Source of the DNA: Terriglobia bacterium
GTDB taxonomy: Bacteria; Acidobacteriota; Terriglobia; UBA7540
NCBI GenBank assembly: GCA_030036915.1
Contig: JASHSC010000076.1
Span: 1 to 10,301, forward strand
DNA length: 10,301 bases
Direction: 5' to 3'
Part shown: positions 8,059 through 10,301 of the stretch, in pieces
Layout of the letters: every line of letters starts with the position of its first letter
Numbering within the stretch: position 1 is the first letter of the stretch
Notes under the pieces: generated by a model
Told to the model about the DNA's origin: nothing
What the model saw: the letters and a program-made list of their open reading frames with translations, nothing else
The model's database searches: none
Translations under genes and position numbers: made by a program

Positions 8059-9126
8059 ATGAAAAAAGCCTGGGGTCGATGGGTGTGGCTTGCCGTTGGG
8101 GCCGTCGTCATCGTCCTGATTTTTTATAACCTGAGCCGCAACCCGGAGTGGCGGGATTTTCGTTGGCACCGCCTTTGGGGCTCGATCGTCGGGGCACGCC
8201 TGGACTTTTTATTGATCTCGGCACTCCTTGTCTACAGTTCGTACGTCGTCAGAGCGATTCGCTGGCGATTCTTCATGGCGCCCATCAAGGCGGCTTCCCT
8301 GTGGGTCCTGTTTGTCGGCCAGGTTCTGGGGTTCAGCTCCATTTTCCTTGTAGGCCGTCCAGGCGAGTTGGTTCGCCCCGCCTACATTGCGAAAAAAGAA
8401 GATGTGTCCATGAGCGGCATGGTGGCGGTGTGGCTGCTCGAAAGAGCGTTTGACACCATCGCCATGGTCATCCTTTTTGCCGCGGCCATTTATTTTGAGC
8501 CGGTGAATCCGGACACCCCCAAGGGCGTCACCGTTCTCCACGCCATGCATGAAGGTGTACACGTCTTATTCGTTTTTTCCGCCCTGCTGATTGCCCTTCT
8601 GGTGCTCTTCCGCTTCAAGGCCGCGGCAATGACCGCAGGAGCCCTGAAGGTTTTTGCTTTTCTCCCCCAACGCGCCATGCACTCCTTCACGCATTTCCTG
8701 CATTCGTTCAGCGAAGGCTTAAGCGTGATTCGCGATTGGAAAGGGCTGGCCGGCAGCGTGGTAACCACTGCGATTCTCTGGATGATTAATACGACGATAT
8801 TTTGGCTGGTATTTAAGAGCGTAAGGCACCGGCTTGGCCATCTGCCTTGGCTGGCCGCGGCTCTGACGCTCTTCTGCGCGGCTTTGGGTCTGCTCGTGCA
8901 ATTCCCCGGAATCGGGGGCGGCTACCAGGTGGGAGTGATCCTGGCCCTCACGGAGATCTTCAACGTATCGGCGGAATCCGCCACGGGAGCAAGCATTCTG
9001 GTTTGGATCATGATGTCCGTCCCCACCCTGGCCCTGGGAATGGTTCTGCTGGTTCATGAAGGATTGTCCATCCGCAAACTCGAGGCTATTACCGAAGAGG
9101 AAGAGCGGGCGGTCGGGATGGAATGA
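8059..9126 (+). CDS. YbhN/AglD-like integral membrane protein (lysylphosphatidylglycerol synthase TM-region family, UPF0104)
   Basis: The 355-residue product has about eight hydrophobic segments (roughly 8-24, 50-66, 80-98, 121-146, 167-186, 230-252, 263-282, 311-333). The family signatures are GRPGELVRP at 99-107, LLERAFDT at 126-133 and FPGIGGGYQ at 282-290. The family (PF03706) includes the flippase half of MprF and many stand-alone proteins near lipid and glycan genes. The function of this member is unknown, and transport of a lipid or lipid-linked substrate is only an inference. No soluble aminoacyl-phosphatidylglycerol synthase domain is attached, so it is not a full MprF. ATG 8059 lacks a strong Shine-Dalgarno. 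nrdR follows after 29 bases, probably on the same transcript. Confidence 0.88.
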   Translation: MKKAWGRWVWLAVGAVVIVLIFYNLSRNPEWRDFRWHRLWGSIVGARLDFLLISALLVYSSYVVRAIRWRFFMAPIKAASLWVLFVGQVLGFSSIFLVGRPGELVRPAYIAKKEDVSMSGMVAVWLLERAFDTIAMVILFAAAIYFEPVNPDTPKGVTVLHAMHEGVHVLFVFSALLIALLVLFRFKAAAMTAGALKVFAFLPQRAMHSFTHFLHSFSEGLSVIRDWKGLAGSVVTTAILWMINTTIFWLVFKSVRHRLGHLPWLAAALTLFCAALGLLVQFPGIGGGYQVGVILALTEIFNVSAESATGASILVWIMMSVPTLALGMVLLVHEGLSIRKLEAITEEEERAVGME

Positions 9127-9140
9127 TTCGTTCCGAATTG

Positions 9141-9146
9141 AGGTGA
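9141..9146 (+). promoter_or_regulatory. Ribosome binding site for a GTG-started nrdR
   Basis: AGGTGA lies 9 bases before GTG at 9156-9158, whose frame gives the invariant MRCPFCG opening of NrdR. The ATG at 9161 is in another frame and gives no family match, so GTG is the start. Confidence 0.75.
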
Positions 9147-9155
9147 AAAGGCAAC

Positions 9156-9617
9156 GTGAGATGTCCATTCTGCGGGCACCTGGAAGACAAAGTCGTGGAT
9201 TTGCGGGAGGCGAAGATTGGTGACACCATTCGCCGTCGCCGTCAATGCGCCAAGTGCAGGCGGCGCTTCACCACTTATGAACGAATCGACGAAATTCCTT
9301 ACATGGTGGTGAAGAAAGACGGCCGCCGTGAGAAGTTTGACCGGCAGAAGGTGCTGACCGGCTTGCTGAAGGCGTGCGAAAAGCGTCCCGTGCCCATGGG
9401 GAAGCTGGAAGCACTGGTGAATGAGATTGAAGCGCACGTGGCGGAGTCACCCGATCGCGAACGCCCCGCCGCGGAGCTCGGTGAAATGGTGATGAATCGT
9501 CTCAAGAAGCTGGATAAGGTCGCGTTCGTGCGCTTTGCCTCGGTCTACCAGGATTTCAAAGACGTCCGCGAGTTCATGGATGAACTGAAAGATCTCTTGA
9601 AGACCAAAGGGAAGTAA
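9156..9617 (+). CDS. nrdR: Transcriptional repressor NrdR of ribonucleotide reductase genes
   Basis: The 153-residue product has the zinc ribbon with C3, C6, C31 and C34 (CPFC and CAKC). The basic IRRRRQC-x-KC-RRFTTYER block needed for DNA binding comes next. An ATP-cone domain follows from about residue 49 to 139, starting MVVKKDGRREKFDRQKV. NrdR senses (d)ATP through the cone and represses nrd operons by binding NrdR boxes. The length is normal for the family. The start is GTG at 9156 with AGGTGA upstream. It follows the YbhN-like gene by 29 bases, and no ribonucleotide reductase gene or recognisable NrdR box was seen in the window, so its targets lie elsewhere. It converges with the GNAT gene across a repeat-rich gap. 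Confidence 0.97.
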   Translation: MRCPFCGHLEDKVVDLREAKIGDTIRRRRQCAKCRRRFTTYERIDEIPYMVVKKDGRREKFDRQKVLTGLLKACEKRPVPMGKLEALVNEIEAHVAESPDRERPAAELGEMVMNRLKKLDKVAFVRFASVYQDFKDVREFMDELKDLLKTKGK

Positions 9618-9758
9618 AAGTAAAGGGTGAAGGCCAATGGGTAAAACGGCGAGTTGCGGTCACGCCCTTTTACATTTTAACTCTTACCATTTACATCTTC
9701 TTTCATTCGCAGTTCAAGAAAAAGCAGATGTAAATGGTAAAAGGTAAGATGTAAAAGC
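9612..9758. repeat. Three-part heptad repeat with alternative hairpins in the nrdR-GNAT gap
   Basis: Segment A (9612-9651) holds units such as TAAAGGG, TGAAGGC and TAAAACG. Segment B (about 9663-9710) is inverted. Segment C (9726-9756) returns to the first orientation with GTAAATG, GTAAAAG, GTAAGAT and GTAAAAG. B (9668-9698) and C (9726-9756) pair at 28 of 31 positions with a 27-base loop. The start of B (9663-9673) can instead pair with the end of A (9641-9651) at 10 of 11. The two structures compete. The hairpin lies between convergent genes and could act as a two-way transcription block, but it has no T-run. Confidence 0.8.
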
Positions 9759-9775
9759 CTGAAGCCCACTTTCAT

Positions 9776-10301
9776 CTATTCTTCGGGTCCGGCCTGCGAG
9801 TCGCGGTCGAAAATAAATGTCCCAAAGGTCTTGAACGTCTCAAATCCCAGCCGATGGTAAAGCCGCACGGCACCGGAGTTGGCATCGGTCACAGTCAAAG
9901 TGACCTGTTCGAATCCGGACTCGACGAGGTCGTGGAATGCCGCCTCCATCATTGCCGTTCCGACGCCGACGCCCTGGAATGACTTCCCCACGCCCACTTG
10001 GGGAATATGCGCCGTGCCGGGCCGCACGCTCGTGACTGTCAAGATTCCCGCCAGGCGCTGCGTGGGGCGATGGACCGCCATGCGCGAGACGCGTGCCAGG
10101 AACTCCCCGCACCCCTGATTCTGGAAGATGTTGTCAATCAGGCGCGTCGAACCCATTATGGAATTATACTGATCGTTGATCATCGCGTCGACGTGTCCGC
10201 GGTAGGACTGGTAAAGCAGGTCCGCCGCCTCATCGTGGAGGCGTTTGTCCCAGGGAATGAGTTCGATGCTCTTCTGCCACCAGGCATTTTGTGCCAGAAG
10301 C
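9776..10301 (-). CDS. GNAT-family N-acetyltransferase, partial (5' end beyond window)
   Basis: The reverse-strand frame is open from the window edge to TAG at 9776-9778, giving at least 174 residues. An internal ATG at 10181-10183 would give 135, but the open reading continues upstream through plausible protein (AQNAWWQKSIELIPWD and a YQSYRGHVDA block), so the start is most likely outside. The C-terminal part has the acetyl-CoA-binding motif A, VGVGKSFQGVGVGTAMM, with the Q-G-x-G-x-G pyrophosphate loop, and the motif B end DANSGAVRLYHRLGF. These are typical of GCN5-related acetyltransferases that transfer acetyl from acetyl-CoA to an amine. The substrate cannot be told from sequence. It converges on nrdR. 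Confidence 0.88.
   Translation of the reverse strand, partial: LLAQNAWWQKSIELIPWDKRLHDEAADLLYQSYRGHVDAMINDQYNSIMGSTRLIDNIFQNQGCGEFLARVSRMAVHRPTQRLAGILTVTSVRPGTAHIPQVGVGKSFQGVGVGTAMMEAAFHDLVESGFEQVTLTVTDANSGAVRLYHRLGFETFKTFGTFIFDRDSQAGPEE

Noticed and set aside
9668..9756. Intrinsic terminator for nrdR
   Set aside because: The stem is AT-rich and is not followed by a T-run on either strand, so it does not meet the rho-independent pattern. It is kept only as a repeat with possible blocking effect.

Overview
The window (about 10.3 kb) looks like a chromosomal segment of an Acidobacteriota-type bacterium. This is an inference from gene layout and protein style: a ribosomal protein S21 gene divergent from an ATP synthase operon, two different b-type stalk subunits with the second carrying a signal-peptide-like N-terminal extension, GC-rich coding sequence, and repeat-filled gaps. 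No rRNA or other taxonomic marker is present, so the assignment is tentative.

Layout. Positions 1-130 (minus strand) hold the first 43 codons of rpsU, cut by the window edge. A gap at 131-382 carries divergent sigma70-like promoters. Positions 383-7281 are an F-type ATP synthase operon in the order b', b, delta, alpha, gamma, [inserted four-helix-bundle/S23-like gene], beta, epsilon. The membrane subunits a and c are absent and must be encoded elsewhere. A macro-domain protein (7317-7835) follows after only 35 bases. A composite palindromic element (7852-7967) and a possible promoter come next, then a YbhN/LPG-synthase-like membrane protein (8059-9126) and nrdR (9156-9617), probably co-transcribed. 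A GNAT acetyltransferase on the minus strand (9776 to beyond the window end) converges on nrdR.

The genes work together mainly as one complex: alpha, beta, gamma, delta and epsilon form the F1 head, and b and b' form the peripheral stalk. The macro, flippase-like, NrdR and GNAT genes have no evident link to it.

The most unusual signal lies between the genes. Five gaps contain degenerate arrays with a 7-base period (each gap with its own heptad, such as GGAAACT, GTCGAAG or GTAAATG). Each is present first in one orientation and then inverted, so the mRNA should fold into long hairpins ending just upstream of the next gene. In the gamma-beta gap the two halves of such a palindrome (35-base arms, 31 of 35 identical when inverted) are separated by a gene for an S23/IVP-like four-helix-bundle protein. 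That gene therefore sits in the loop of a long stem, as IVP genes do in intervening sequences of 23S rRNA, but here inside a protein-coding operon.
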